DNA of 5,341 nucleotides from Gammaproteobacteria bacterium. Lineage in GTDB: Bacteria > Pseudomonadota > Gammaproteobacteria > Pseudomonadales > Pseudohongiellaceae. This document shows, piece by piece, positions 1 to 5,341 of this stretch (position 1 is the first letter of the stretch; each line of letters starts with the position of its first letter). Location of the stretch: contig PBHS01000034.1 of NCBI GenBank assembly GCA_002719575.1, positions 4,599-9,939 on the forward strand, read 5' to 3'. The notes below the pieces were generated by a model. That model was not told the DNA's origin, did no database searches, and saw nothing but the letters and a program-made list of their open reading frames with translations. Made by a program: the position numbers and the translations under genes.

Positions 1-581
1 TCCAGAATAATCGCCATACAGGCCGCCGAGAGGCTACCGACGGTGACCGCCAGCAAATTTCGAGTTTGTAGGCCGGTAAAAATATAGTTACCGAGACTGG
101 TTGCACCAACCAGAGTCGACAAAGTCGCGAGACCAACTGTCCACACTGCCGAAGTGCGAATCCCTGCAATAATAACGGGCAACGCTAGGGGAATTCGCAC
201 TTTTGTTAGTATCTGATACGGTGACATGCCAATACCTCGGGCAGCTGTGACAACTTCTTCTGCAACATTTTCTAGGCCCGCAACGGTGTTGCGCACTATG
301 GGGAGCATGCTATAAAGCACCAAAGCTATTACCGCTGGCAACAAGCCGATGCGCCCACCCAGCATGGCAACTACCAAAGCAAGTATCGCCACACTTGGAA
401 AGGTTTGAATAATGCTGACCACCGTCAGCAAGGGGCGCTTTACGCGCGGCGACTGCGCCGCCCAAACCCCGAGGGGAAGACTGATTGCCACACCAATTGC
501 AAGAGAAATAATCGTAAGTGTCAGGTGTCCCCTGAAATATCCAGGCAACAGAGCAAATTGCTCCGTTAAATTTCCGGTCAT
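1..581 (-). CDS. ABC transporter permease, OpuC/ProW/YehW type (partial, C-terminus off the left edge)
   Basis: Inner-membrane permease of an osmoprotectant or quaternary-amine importer. The first 193 codons are present. Hydrophobic segments lie at about residues 20-42, 50-75, 79-97, 131-160 and 176-193. The cytoplasmic EAA-type coupling loop that docks on the ATPase is visible at about 112-135 (TAARGIGMS followed by RIPLALP), and the preceding LPAVIALVLYSMLPIVRNT stretch is typical of the OpuCB/ProW/YehW family. The start is the ATG at 581-579, whose ATGA overlaps the stop codon of the ATPase gene, so translational coupling is expected. The Shine-Dalgarno is weak (GGGA about 10 nt upstream) and lies inside a perfect hairpin at 585-599. 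The 3' end is missing, so it cannot be told whether this is a simple permease or the permease-binding-protein fusion found in some relatives. Family assignment is firm; the substrate (glycine betaine, choline, carnitine, ergothioneine or other) is not determined. Confidence 0.93.
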   Translation of the reverse strand, partial: MTGNLTEQFALLPGYFRGHLTLTIISLAIGVAISLPLGVWAAQSPRVKRPLLTVVSIIQTFPSVAILALVVAMLGGRIGLLPAVIALVLYSMLPIVRNTVAGLENVAEEVVTAARGIGMSPYQILTKVRIPLALPVIIAGIRTSAVWTVGLATLSTLVGATSLGNYIFTGLQTRNLLAVTVGSLSAACMAIIL

Positions 582-1366
582 ATCTCAGTTCCCAACTGAA
601 CGTCAGCGCCCAAAATCTTTTCCACGCGATCTGCTCGACGCTTAGGCATTTCAATCAACTTTTGGACATAAGGATCAGAGGGTTTATGAAGCAGCTCTGT
701 TGATGGACCGATCTGAAGAACTTCGCCTTGCTGCATAACAGCAAGGCGATCGGCCATTAGCAGAGCCTCTGTCATGTCATGGGTTACCATGATAACTGTA
801 AGCTCAAGCTTACGTTGTATGCTTTTGAATTCTTCCTGCAAATCAGACCGCGTTATCGGGTCCAAGGCACCGAAAGGCTCGTCCATAAGCACAAGCTCTG
901 GTTGAGCAGCCAGCGCTCGAGCGACTCCAACTCGTTGCTGCTGACCGCCAGAAAGCTGAGAGGGGAATCTGTCTGCAAATTGCGTGGCGGGTAAGCCTAC
1001 CATTTCCAGAATCATCCGGCAGCGATCGAGTACTTTTTTTGGGCTCCAACCAAGCAACTTAGGAACGGTGCATACATTTTCCGCCACAGTGTAATGTGGA
1101 AACAGCCCGATCCCCTGAAACACGTAGCCAATGTTTCTTCTCAACTGCTCAGCATTCTGGAGGCGGACGTTTACGCCGTTCACCAGAATATCACCGCTGG
1201 TTGGCTCCTCAAGGCGATTAATCATCTTAAGGGTAGACGTCTTACCGCAACCAGACTCTCCGATCAGACCAAGCAATTCACCGCGCTTCACGCGAAGGGA
1301 GATATCGGAAACAGCAAAGGTTTTGCCTCCGTCATAAGATTTCCGAACGTTTTTCAGCTCAATCAT
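578..1366 (-). CDS. ABC transporter ATP-binding protein, OpuCA/ProV/YehX type without CBS domains
   Basis: Cytoplasmic ATPase that powers the permease encoded just downstream; 262 residues. All nucleotide-binding motifs are intact: Walker A GESGCGKT at 36-43, Q-loop Gln84 in YVFQGIGLFPH, signature LSGGQQQR at 138-145, Walker B LVLMDEP at 158-164, D-loop ALDP at 167-170 and switch His196 in VTHD. The Q-loop context (FQGIGLFPHYTVAEN) is characteristic of the ProV/OpuCA/YehX branch. ProV and OpuCA are about 380-400 residues because of two C-terminal CBS domains that sense ionic strength or cyclic di-AMP. This protein stops soon after the ATPase core, so any osmotic control must lie elsewhere. 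The start is the ATG at 1366-1364, with AGGA (1380-1377) 10 nt upstream, a slightly long spacing. It is probably the first gene of its operon, since 345 bp without genes precede it. The stop overlaps the permease start by 4 bp. Confidence 0.95.
   Translation of the reverse strand: MIELKNVRKSYDGGKTFAVSDISLRVKRGELLGLIGESGCGKTSTLKMINRLEEPTSGDILVNGVNVRLQNAEQLRRNIGYVFQGIGLFPHYTVAENVCTVPKLLGWSPKKVLDRCRMILEMVGLPATQFADRFPSQLSGGQQQRVGVARALAAQPELVLMDEPFGALDPITRSDLQEEFKSIQRKLELTVIMVTHDMTEALLMADRLAVMQQGEVLQIGPSTELLHKPSDPYVQKLIEMPKRRADRVEKILGADVQLGTEI
585..599 (-). promoter_or_regulatory. Hairpin covering the permease ribosome-binding region
   Basis: A perfect 6-bp stem with a 3-nt loop (plus strand tcagtt ccc aactga) lies in the last codons of the ATPase gene and ends 3 nt before the permease ATG. 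On the transcript the loop and right arm hold the only Shine-Dalgarno-like bases (GGGA). The structure would hide the permease start until ribosomes finishing the ATPase open it. The inverted repeat is seen directly; the role in coupling is inferred. Confidence 0.4.
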
Positions 1367-1374
1367 AGCTTTGG

Positions 1375-1381
1375 CATCCTA
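1375..1381 (-). promoter_or_regulatory. Ribosome-binding site of the ABC ATPase gene
   Basis: The minus strand reads TAGGATG, with AGGA ending 10 nt before the ATG at 1366. It is the only purine-rich match in range and supports that start. It directly abuts the 3' arm of the inverted repeat at 1380-1444, so pairing of that repeat could affect its access. Confidence 0.5.
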
Positions 1382-1444
1382 CCAATCAAGTCTGAAGCTC
1401 TCCCGCAATGGAATACAGAAATCTATGTCCCCCGTCTATTGGTA
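1380..1444 (-). promoter_or_regulatory. Possible structured 5' leader of the ABC operon
   Basis: A perfect 7-bp inverted repeat (taccaat at 1380-1386 and attggta at 1438-1444) encloses 51 nt just upstream of the ATPase start. Inside it the transcript can form a second helix, GGGACAUAG with CUGUAUUCC, with one mismatch, two G-U pairs and a four-base loop. The outer helix ends on the Shine-Dalgarno bases. It matches no riboswitch class I recognise. A 7-bp repeat is expected by chance a few times in a gap of this size, so confidence is low. Confidence 0.2.
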
Positions 1445-1538
1445 TCCACGTTCTCAAACAGATCAGAACTAGTGGACTCGTTTAGATAGCCTATGGCTGT
1501 CGTTCTTTGACTAAGTTAACTCGCTCTGCCGCATAAGT

Positions 1539-1565
1539 AAAAAGTCTATTTGGAGCGCTACCAAA
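1539..1565 (-). terminator. Weak intrinsic terminator candidate
   Basis: On the minus strand a 5-bp stem (TTTGG/CCAAA at 1549-1565) with a 7-nt loop is followed after five bases by a run of five T (1543-1539). The stem is short and only two of its pairs are G-C, so efficient termination is doubtful. It lies about 150 bp past the aldolase stop. Confidence 0.25.
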
Positions 1566-1656
1566 AAGGGCAGGATAAATTCAAGATCTACAATGAGACG
1601 TTGTATTCCTATCAATTCAAACCAGAAATTGGATGAGTATTGGGAACTGGGGTGAC

Positions 1657-1689
1657 AATACCTCGCGAAGCTTCGCCGAGCGCGGTATT
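1657..1689 (-). terminator. Long imperfect palindrome after the aldolase stop
   Basis: About 23 bp past the aldolase stop lies a nested inverted repeat. The outer arms are aatacc and ggtatt (1657-1662 and 1684-1689). The inner GC-rich core contains cgaagcttcg (1666-1675), flanked by ctcg and cgag with one bulged base. It would fold strongly in the transcript, but no T-run follows on either strand. It is therefore more likely a 3'-end protecting hairpin, part of a factor-dependent terminator or a DNA-binding palindrome than a classical intrinsic terminator. Confidence 0.35.
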
Positions 1690-1711
1690 TCATTAAGCGG
1701 CCATCGCTCAA

Positions 1712-2659
1712 CTAATCCTGACCTGATGCCTGCCTACCCAACTGCAGCGCACTGCGCGCGTCCGCCGACAAGCCTGAATCTAAGCCCACAGTGACAAAAC
1801 GAAAGCCTTCACTGACGCGCTGCTCGACTGTGCGGGAGTTGGTAGTGATCGCGCACGGGACGTCGTACGCAAGACAAGCCGCCAGCACGCGCTGAATGGC
1901 TTCTTCAACCGCCGGCGCGGCCGAACTGGAATATCCCATCGAAGTGCTCAAATCGGATGGGCCAACAAATATACCGCCCACGCCCGGAACCGAGATTATG
2001 TCTTCAATGTTGGCGACCCCTTCGGGAGATTCAATGAACATGATAGCCAGTAGCTCACCATTTGAGTCCAGTGGCCACACATCGGCACGAGAGTGATAGT
2101 CTTGCACACCCCAGTACCAAACTGCGTTGGACGGATTGCGCCCCCTGAGCCCCGGCGGGTCATAGTCCTGTGCCTGATTGATCTGCGGGTAACGAGTTGC
2201 CCGCACAGCAATTTCTGCCTGGGCACGATCATTTATTGCTGGAAACATAACGCCGAACGCACCAACATCAAGAACCTGCTTGACCTGAGACACCAGCTCC
2301 CCCGATCCACCGGCCGCCGGGATTCTGACGAACGGCACCACGTCAGGTTGTAAGTTGCCCTTTTCAATAATGGCGCGCTTATTGGTCATGCCCAACAGGA
2401 AGGCTCGCAAACGCTCGACGTCAAATGGGGCGTGTTCCATATCAATTAGCACGAAGTCCAGCCCCGATGTAGACAGAGACCTAGCATTGCTGAGCGAGTA
2501 ATCGAAGGACAAAAGACCGAAGGCTGGTTCATCGCGCTGAAACATTTCGATCAGCTTGTTGAGCCTCAATGTTTCATCCTGCGCGAACAGTGGCCAAGGC
2601 AGTGACAATACGACCAATAGCAGTATGAGCCGCGTCAGTGGCTTTTGCAGCCTGCTCAC
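1712..2659 (-). CDS. Exported HpcH/HpaI-family aldolase/citrate-lyase-like protein
   Basis: A 315-residue member of the HpcH/HpaI superfamily, metal-dependent TIM-barrel enzymes that form or cleave C-C bonds next to a 2-oxo acid (pyruvate or glyoxylate chemistry). Catalytic positions known from E. coli HpaI are present: His76 in LIDMEHAPFD (general base), Arg112 in FVRIP, metal ligands Glu210 in MFIE and Asp236 in GPSDLS. The family loop after RYP (about 158-172) is several residues longer than in HpaI. Unusually, residues 1-26 form a signal peptide: basic start (RLQKPLTR), hydrophobic core LILLLVVLSL, likely cleavage after LFA26, which predicts a periplasmic enzyme. The start is GTG at 2659-2657, chosen because a full AGGAGGT lies 4 nt upstream and it places the signal peptide at the N-terminus. 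The propeller gene ends 48 bp upstream with no terminator between, so they are probably co-transcribed. The substrate is unknown. Confidence 0.9.
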   Translation of the reverse strand: MSRLQKPLTRLILLLVVLSLPWPLFAQDETLRLNKLIEMFQRDEPAFGLLSFDYSLSNARSLSTSGLDFVLIDMEHAPFDVERLRAFLLGMTNKRAIIEKGNLQPDVVPFVRIPAAGGSGELVSQVKQVLDVGAFGVMFPAINDRAQAEIAVRATRYPQINQAQDYDPPGLRGRNPSNAVWYWGVQDYHSRADVWPLDSNGELLAIMFIESPEGVANIEDIISVPGVGGIFVGPSDLSTSMGYSSSAAPAVEEAIQRVLAACLAYDVPCAITTNSRTVEQRVSEGFRFVTVGLDSGLSADARSALQLGRQASGQD

Positions 2660-2663
2660 AACT

Positions 2664-2670
2664 ACCTCCT
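2664..2670 (-). promoter_or_regulatory. Ribosome-binding site deciding the GTG start of the aldolase
   Basis: The minus strand reads AGGAGGT, a full anti-16S match, 4 nt before the GTG at 2659. The frame is open for 16 codons upstream, back to the propeller's stop codon, but contains no ATG, so this site is what fixes the start. Confidence 0.8.
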
Positions 2671-2707
2671 CACTTATTCTACTAGTCCGGCACGAAACCC
2701 CACCAAC

Positions 2708-3847
2708 TCAATGCTGATACCAGGGAGGCTCAATCAGCAACTCAGGATCTGCATCTGGCTTAGGCACAAATTTCTGTGTCCTGCCATATTGATTATCACC
2801 TCCGTAAAGGTTCCCCGCTGGATCAACGGTGAAAGAATGAACTTCAAGATAGCCATCCGGCAGGCCGGCCGGAACAAGCCAAGTAGCTTTGATCTCTCCG
2901 TTAAAGTCAAAGTTAATGAATCGCAGTGGTCCCAAATCAGTAATCCAAAAGTCATCTTCGTTCACAATAATGTCCAATGGCAGGGTTAAGGGAGCGCCGA
3001 TAGAGCGCTCGAACTCGAAGACAGCTGGATCATCTGTGGTTCGATACAAGTTTACTCCATTGTTGCCGGACCGATCTGTTACGAAGACCCTACCACCAGG
3101 ACCTACTGCGAGTGAGTGTATGGTGTTAAATTGGCCCGGCGCGTCCCCTTGACTCCCAAACTCGCCGAGATACACCATATCTTCGTCATAAACTATTACC
3201 CGATGGTTCAAAAGACCGTCAGCAACCAGGATGCGCCCGTCGGGAAGAAATGCTACGTCCTGTGGGCTTCCATAGTGATATGCGTCATCCCCTGGCACAC
3301 CTCGCTCACCATAAGTTTCGATCAACTGGCTTCCATCATTAGAAAGAACATGTATTTCGTGGTGAGTCTGATTGACAACCCAGAGTTTTCGCTCAGGATC
3401 ATAAGGATTTACCCTAATTCGCTCTGGACCAGGCCCATCTGCGCCCTCACATAAATAGTCGAGGTGGTCCCAAACGCTTAATAACTGACCATCAGCATTA
3501 ACTTCGAAAAGACAATTCTGCCAAATTCTTCGGTCTGCCTCCCGCAGCACGTTTATGCCTAAAGCACCAGCAAACCCAGGAAAATTCTCGGGGACGGGCG
3601 AAGGGAGAATCGTTTCGCCTCTTTGGTTGATAATTATTCGGTCTGACGTCTCAGCCCAAATGGCTGAATTTCCTCCGAATGCATAGCCGTCCTCTTGGAA
3701 CGGCTCTAACCAACCGCCGACTATTTCGTAGGGGCTCTCGACTATTGGACCCCTAGCATTGCCAGTTTCCTGCCCTGCGAGTTCTACAGCTGGCAAAACT
3801 AATAAAGAGGCAACTAACAAACTAAAGTTTCTGATAACGATTTGCAT
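2708..3847 (-). CDS. Exported NHL-type beta-propeller, PAL-like (peptidyl-alpha-hydroxyglycine alpha-amidating lyase fold)
   Basis: A 379-residue protein with a signal peptide (NFSLLVASLLVLPAVELAG, cleavage near residues 24-26) followed by NHL-type propeller repeats. Repeats are clear at about 154-182 (KLWVVNQTHHEIHVL), 195-230 (PQDVAFLPDGRILVADG), 240-270 (HSLAVGPGGRVFVTDRSGNN), 288-315 and 335-361 (VHSFTVDPAGNLYGGDNQYG). Their order and spacing resemble the PAL catalytic core. Two of the three PAL zinc histidines appear kept (His244 in IHSLAV, His337 in VHSFTV); the first is Glu142 in PERIRV, and the catalytic Tyr in the DGYCNSR loop is Leu212 in DGLLNHR. A canonical amidating lyase is therefore unlikely; a scaffold, ligand-binding protein or lyase with altered chemistry fits better. 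Cys112 and Cys133 could form a disulfide after export. The start is ATG at 3847-3845 with GAGGT 7 nt upstream. It is first of a likely two-gene unit with the exported aldolase. Confidence 0.85.
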   Translation of the reverse strand: MQIVIRNFSLLVASLLVLPAVELAGQETGNARGPIVESPYEIVGGWLEPFQEDGYAFGGNSAIWAETSDRIIINQRGETILPSPVPENFPGFAGALGINVLREADRRIWQNCLFEVNADGQLLSVWDHLDYLCEGADGPGPERIRVNPYDPERKLWVVNQTHHEIHVLSNDGSQLIETYGERGVPGDDAYHYGSPQDVAFLPDGRILVADGLLNHRVIVYDEDMVYLGEFGSQGDAPGQFNTIHSLAVGPGGRVFVTDRSGNNGVNLYRTTDDPAVFEFERSIGAPLTLPLDIIVNEDDFWITDLGPLRFINFDFNGEIKATWLVPAGLPDGYLEVHSFTVDPAGNLYGGDNQYGRTQKFVPKPDADPELLIEPPWYQH

Positions 3848-3854
3848 AACTTGT

Positions 3855-3859
3855 ACCTC
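3855..3859 (-). promoter_or_regulatory. Ribosome-binding site of the propeller gene
   Basis: GAGGT on the minus strand, 7 nt before the ATG at 3847. Good spacing supports the start that puts the signal peptide at the N-terminus. Confidence 0.7.
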
Positions 3860-3860
3860 A

Positions 3861-3884
3861 AAAAGGAAAGCGAATATTTTTCGC
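3861..3884 (-). terminator. Weak terminator candidate after malate synthase
   Basis: On the minus strand GCGAA, a 5-nt loop and TTCGC (3884-3870) are followed by a pyrimidine-rich TTTCCTTTTT tract (3870-3861). The stem is only 5 bp and sits just before the propeller's ribosome-binding site, so it may act as a partial terminator or not at all. It bears on whether malate synthase and the exported pair share a transcript. Confidence 0.25.
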
Positions 3885-3936
3885 CATCATGTCAAATTTA
3901 GGCGGGCTGGTATAGTTCAGCTGAGGAGTAATTCAG

Positions 3937-5341
3937 TTAAGGCTGCCGATTCTGAGCCTTTTTAGCGAGCCGAGCCCGATGTAACAAGGGTTCAGTATAT
4001 CCATTCGGCTGTTCGAGCCCTTTGAAAACAAGATCGCATGCTGCCTGAAAAGCGATTGAATTGTCTGGGTCAGAGGACATTGGTTCGTAGAGCTGATCAT
4101 GGAGGTTTTGTTCATCGACCACTGCTGCCATTCTCAAGAAGGTTTCTTTCACTTGTTTTTCACTACAGATTCCATGATGAAGCCAGTTAGCAATATGTTG
4201 AGAAGAGATTCTAAGAGTTGCGCGATCTTCCATTAACCCCACGTTTTGTATATCCGGTACTTTCGAGCAGCCGATTCCTTGATCAACCCAACGTACCACA
4301 TAGCCCAGAATACCCTGGATATTATTGTCGAGCTCGTGCTGAATCCTTTCGCTATCCATAGATCTTGGATCACTAAGCAAAGGAATCGTAAGGATATCCG
4401 CCATAGCTGCAGCAAACCGACCTTTTAGCTTTGTTTGAACTTCAACCACATCGACGCGATGGTAGTGAAGTGCGTGTAGCACCGCTGCTGTCGGAGAAGG
4501 CACCCAAGCGGTGCTCGCGCCGGCTTCCGGATGGGCGTTCTTTTGCTCAAGCATAGCTGCCATCAAGTCCGGCATAGCCCACATACCCTTTCCAATTTGA
4601 CTGCGACCCTGAAATCCGCATGCTAAACCTGCCTCAACATTATGCTGTTCGTATGCCGCAATCCAAACGCAGTCTTTCAATTCTGCCTTTGGCAAAACAG
4701 GCCCAGCCTCCATAGCAGTTCTTATTTCATCGCCCGTACGATCCAGAAAACCCGTATTTATAAAAACCACCCGATCCTTTGCTTCCTTGATGCAGGTTTT
4801 CAGCGAAACAGTGGTGCGCCGCTCCTCATCCATAATTCCCAGTTTCAATCGCCTCGGCTCTAGGCCCACTAGTTCTTCTACTGCCGCTAAAACCTCGCAA
4901 GCATATCTCACTTCCTCCGGTCCGTGCATTTTTGGCTTGACAATATATACACTTCCCGCACGAGAGTTTTTTAACTTACTTTTCCCTAACACATCAACAG
5001 CACCAATCGCGCCGGTGATAATTGCGTCCAGTAATCCCTCATAAATCTCATTGCCATGCTTATCCAGTATGGCAGGGTTACGCATCAGATGTCCTACGTT
5101 ACGAATAAGCAGCAGACTGCGTCCTGGAAGGTCGAACGAGCTGCCATCGGGAGACTGATAGGACCGATCCGGGTTGAGATGCCGAGTCACCTGGACACCA
5201 TCCTTTTGGAATGTCTCTTCCAATTCTCCAGTGATCAGTCCCAGCCAGTTCCGATAAACTGCAACTTTATCTTCGGCGTCCACCGCGGCAACCGAATCTT
5301 CACAATCCTGGATTGTAGTAACTGCTGCCTCGAGGACGATG
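3937..5341 (-). CDS. glcB: Malate synthase G (partial, N-terminus off the right edge)
   Basis: Cytosolic enzyme that condenses glyoxylate with acetyl-CoA and water to give malate and CoA, used for growth on glycolate, acetate or other two-carbon sources. About 467 of the roughly 720 residues usual for GlcB are present. The reading frame runs open to the window edge; upstream of the GTG at 5283 it encodes [10 protein letters not shown], an internal GlcB motif, so that GTG is not the start. Active-site residues of E. coli GlcB are all recognisable: Arg338 in IRNVGHLM (codon 5103-5101), magnesium ligands Glu427 in GIMDEERR (4827-4825) and Asp455 in [11 protein letters not shown] (4743-4741), and catalytic base Asp631 in [13 protein letters not shown] (4227-4225). 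The oxidation-prone [10 protein letters not shown] segment and C-terminal NGYTEPLLH are also present. It ends in TAA, 89 bp before the propeller gene. The family call is essentially certain and the enzyme should be active. Confidence 0.97.
   Translation of the reverse strand, partial: IVLEAAVTTIQDCEDSVAAVDAEDKVAVYRNWLGLITGELEETFQKDGVQVTRHLNPDRSYQSPDGSSFDLPGRSLLLIRNVGHLMRNPAILDKHGNEIYEGLLDAIITGAIGAVDVLGKSKLKNSRAGSVYIVKPKMHGPEEVRYACEVLAAVEELVGLEPRRLKLGIMDEERRTTVSLKTCIKEAKDRVVFINTGFLDRTGDEIRTAMEAGPVLPKAELKDCVWIAAYEQHNVEAGLACGFQGRSQIGKGMWAMPDLMAAMLEQKNAHPEAGASTAWVPSPTAAVLHALHYHRVDVVEVQTKLKGRFAAAMADILTIPLLSDPRSMDSERIQHELDNNIQGILGYVVRWVDQGIGCSKVPDIQNVGLMEDRATLRISSQHIANWLHHGICSEKQVKETFLRMAAVVDEQNLHDQLYEPMSSDPDNSIAFQAACDLVFKGLEQPNGYTEPLLHRARLAKKAQNRQP

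Larger units (their letters stand above)
1367..1711. other. Non-coding gap between the aldolase and the ABC operon
   Basis: 345 bp with no gene that I can support. The only open frame of any length is a composition-dependent run of about 66 codons directly after the aldolase stop; it has no ribosome-binding site and resembles no family I know. The region holds three sets of inverted repeats (1657-1689, 1539-1565 and 1380-1444). It must contain the end of the aldolase transcript and, most likely, the promoter of the ABC operon. I searched for sigma-70 boxes on the minus strand and found none convincing, only pairs with about half the consensus bases. Confidence 0.7.

Noticed and set aside
310..654. 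A 114-codon frame overlapping the ATPase/permease junction
   Set aside because: It lies in another frame of two well-supported ABC genes, and its translation has no domain-like features.
1387..1420. Glycine-riboswitch-like stretch (GCGGGAGAGC) on the minus strand upstream of the ATPase
   Set aside because: The conserved CGAAGG-type partner segment and the following purine-rich block are absent, so the similarity is limited to one short motif.
1511..1711. A small 66-codon reading frame after the aldolase
   Set aside because: It begins at a TTG directly after the aldolase stop in the same frame, has no ribosome-binding site, contains the palindrome at 1657-1689 and resembles no family I know.
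2660..2710. Stop-codon read-through fusing the propeller to the aldolase
   Set aside because: The propeller's TGA is followed by 16 open codons in the same frame as the aldolase. A full Shine-Dalgarno plus a fresh signal peptide at the GTG show independent initiation, and the shared frame is a one-in-three coincidence.
2708..3847. Calling the propeller a functional peptidyl amidating lyase
   Set aside because: The first zinc histidine and the catalytic tyrosine of PAL appear to be replaced by Glu142 and Leu212, so only the fold resemblance is supported.
3890..3895. Perfect minus-strand TTGACA as a -35 box for the propeller gene
   Set aside because: No reasonable -10 hexamer is found 16-18 nt downstream; the AT-rich AAATAT lies too close.
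5281..5283. GTG as the start codon of the malate synthase gene
   Set aside because: The frame stays open to the window edge, and the 19 codons upstream encode the conserved internal GlcB motif [10 protein letters not shown], so this is an internal valine.

Overview
All five genes in this window lie on the minus strand, so transcription runs from base 5341 toward base 1. The sequence looks like a Gram-negative proteobacterium, most likely a gammaproteobacterium. The malate synthase G fragment matches the E. coli GlcB type closely as I remember it, and two proteins carry export signals with Shine-Dalgarno sites in front. There are no RNA genes, insertion sequences, CRISPR arrays or phage genes, so the window reads as ordinary chromosome. 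The species cannot be named from this evidence.

Right part (3937 to the edge): the C-terminal two thirds of malate synthase G, a cytosolic enzyme that condenses glyoxylate with acetyl-CoA to give malate. Its N-terminus lies beyond base 5341.

Middle (1712-3847): a pair of genes 48 bp apart, both with predicted signal peptides. The first is an NHL-type beta-propeller resembling the peptidyl-alpha-hydroxyglycine alpha-amidating lyase (PAL) fold. The second is an HpcH/HpaI-family aldolase/lyase that keeps its catalytic residues but appears to be exported, which is unusual for a family known mainly from the cytosol. They probably form one operon, perhaps with the malate synthase gene 89 bp upstream. 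Canonical PAL releases glyoxylate, HpcH/HpaI enzymes make or break C-C bonds of 2-oxo acids, and malate synthase consumes glyoxylate, so a glyoxylate theme is tempting. The propeller, however, lacks at least two of the canonical PAL catalytic positions, so this remains a hypothesis.

Left part (1-1366): after a 345-bp non-coding gap with several inverted repeats come the ATPase and the first 193 codons of a permease from an OpuC/ProVW/YehXW-type ABC importer for osmoprotectants or related quaternary amines. The two genes overlap by four bases (ATGA), so they are translationally coupled. The ATPase lacks the C-terminal CBS domains of ProV/OpuCA. The permease runs off the left edge, and no substrate-binding protein is visible, so the substrate is not determined.
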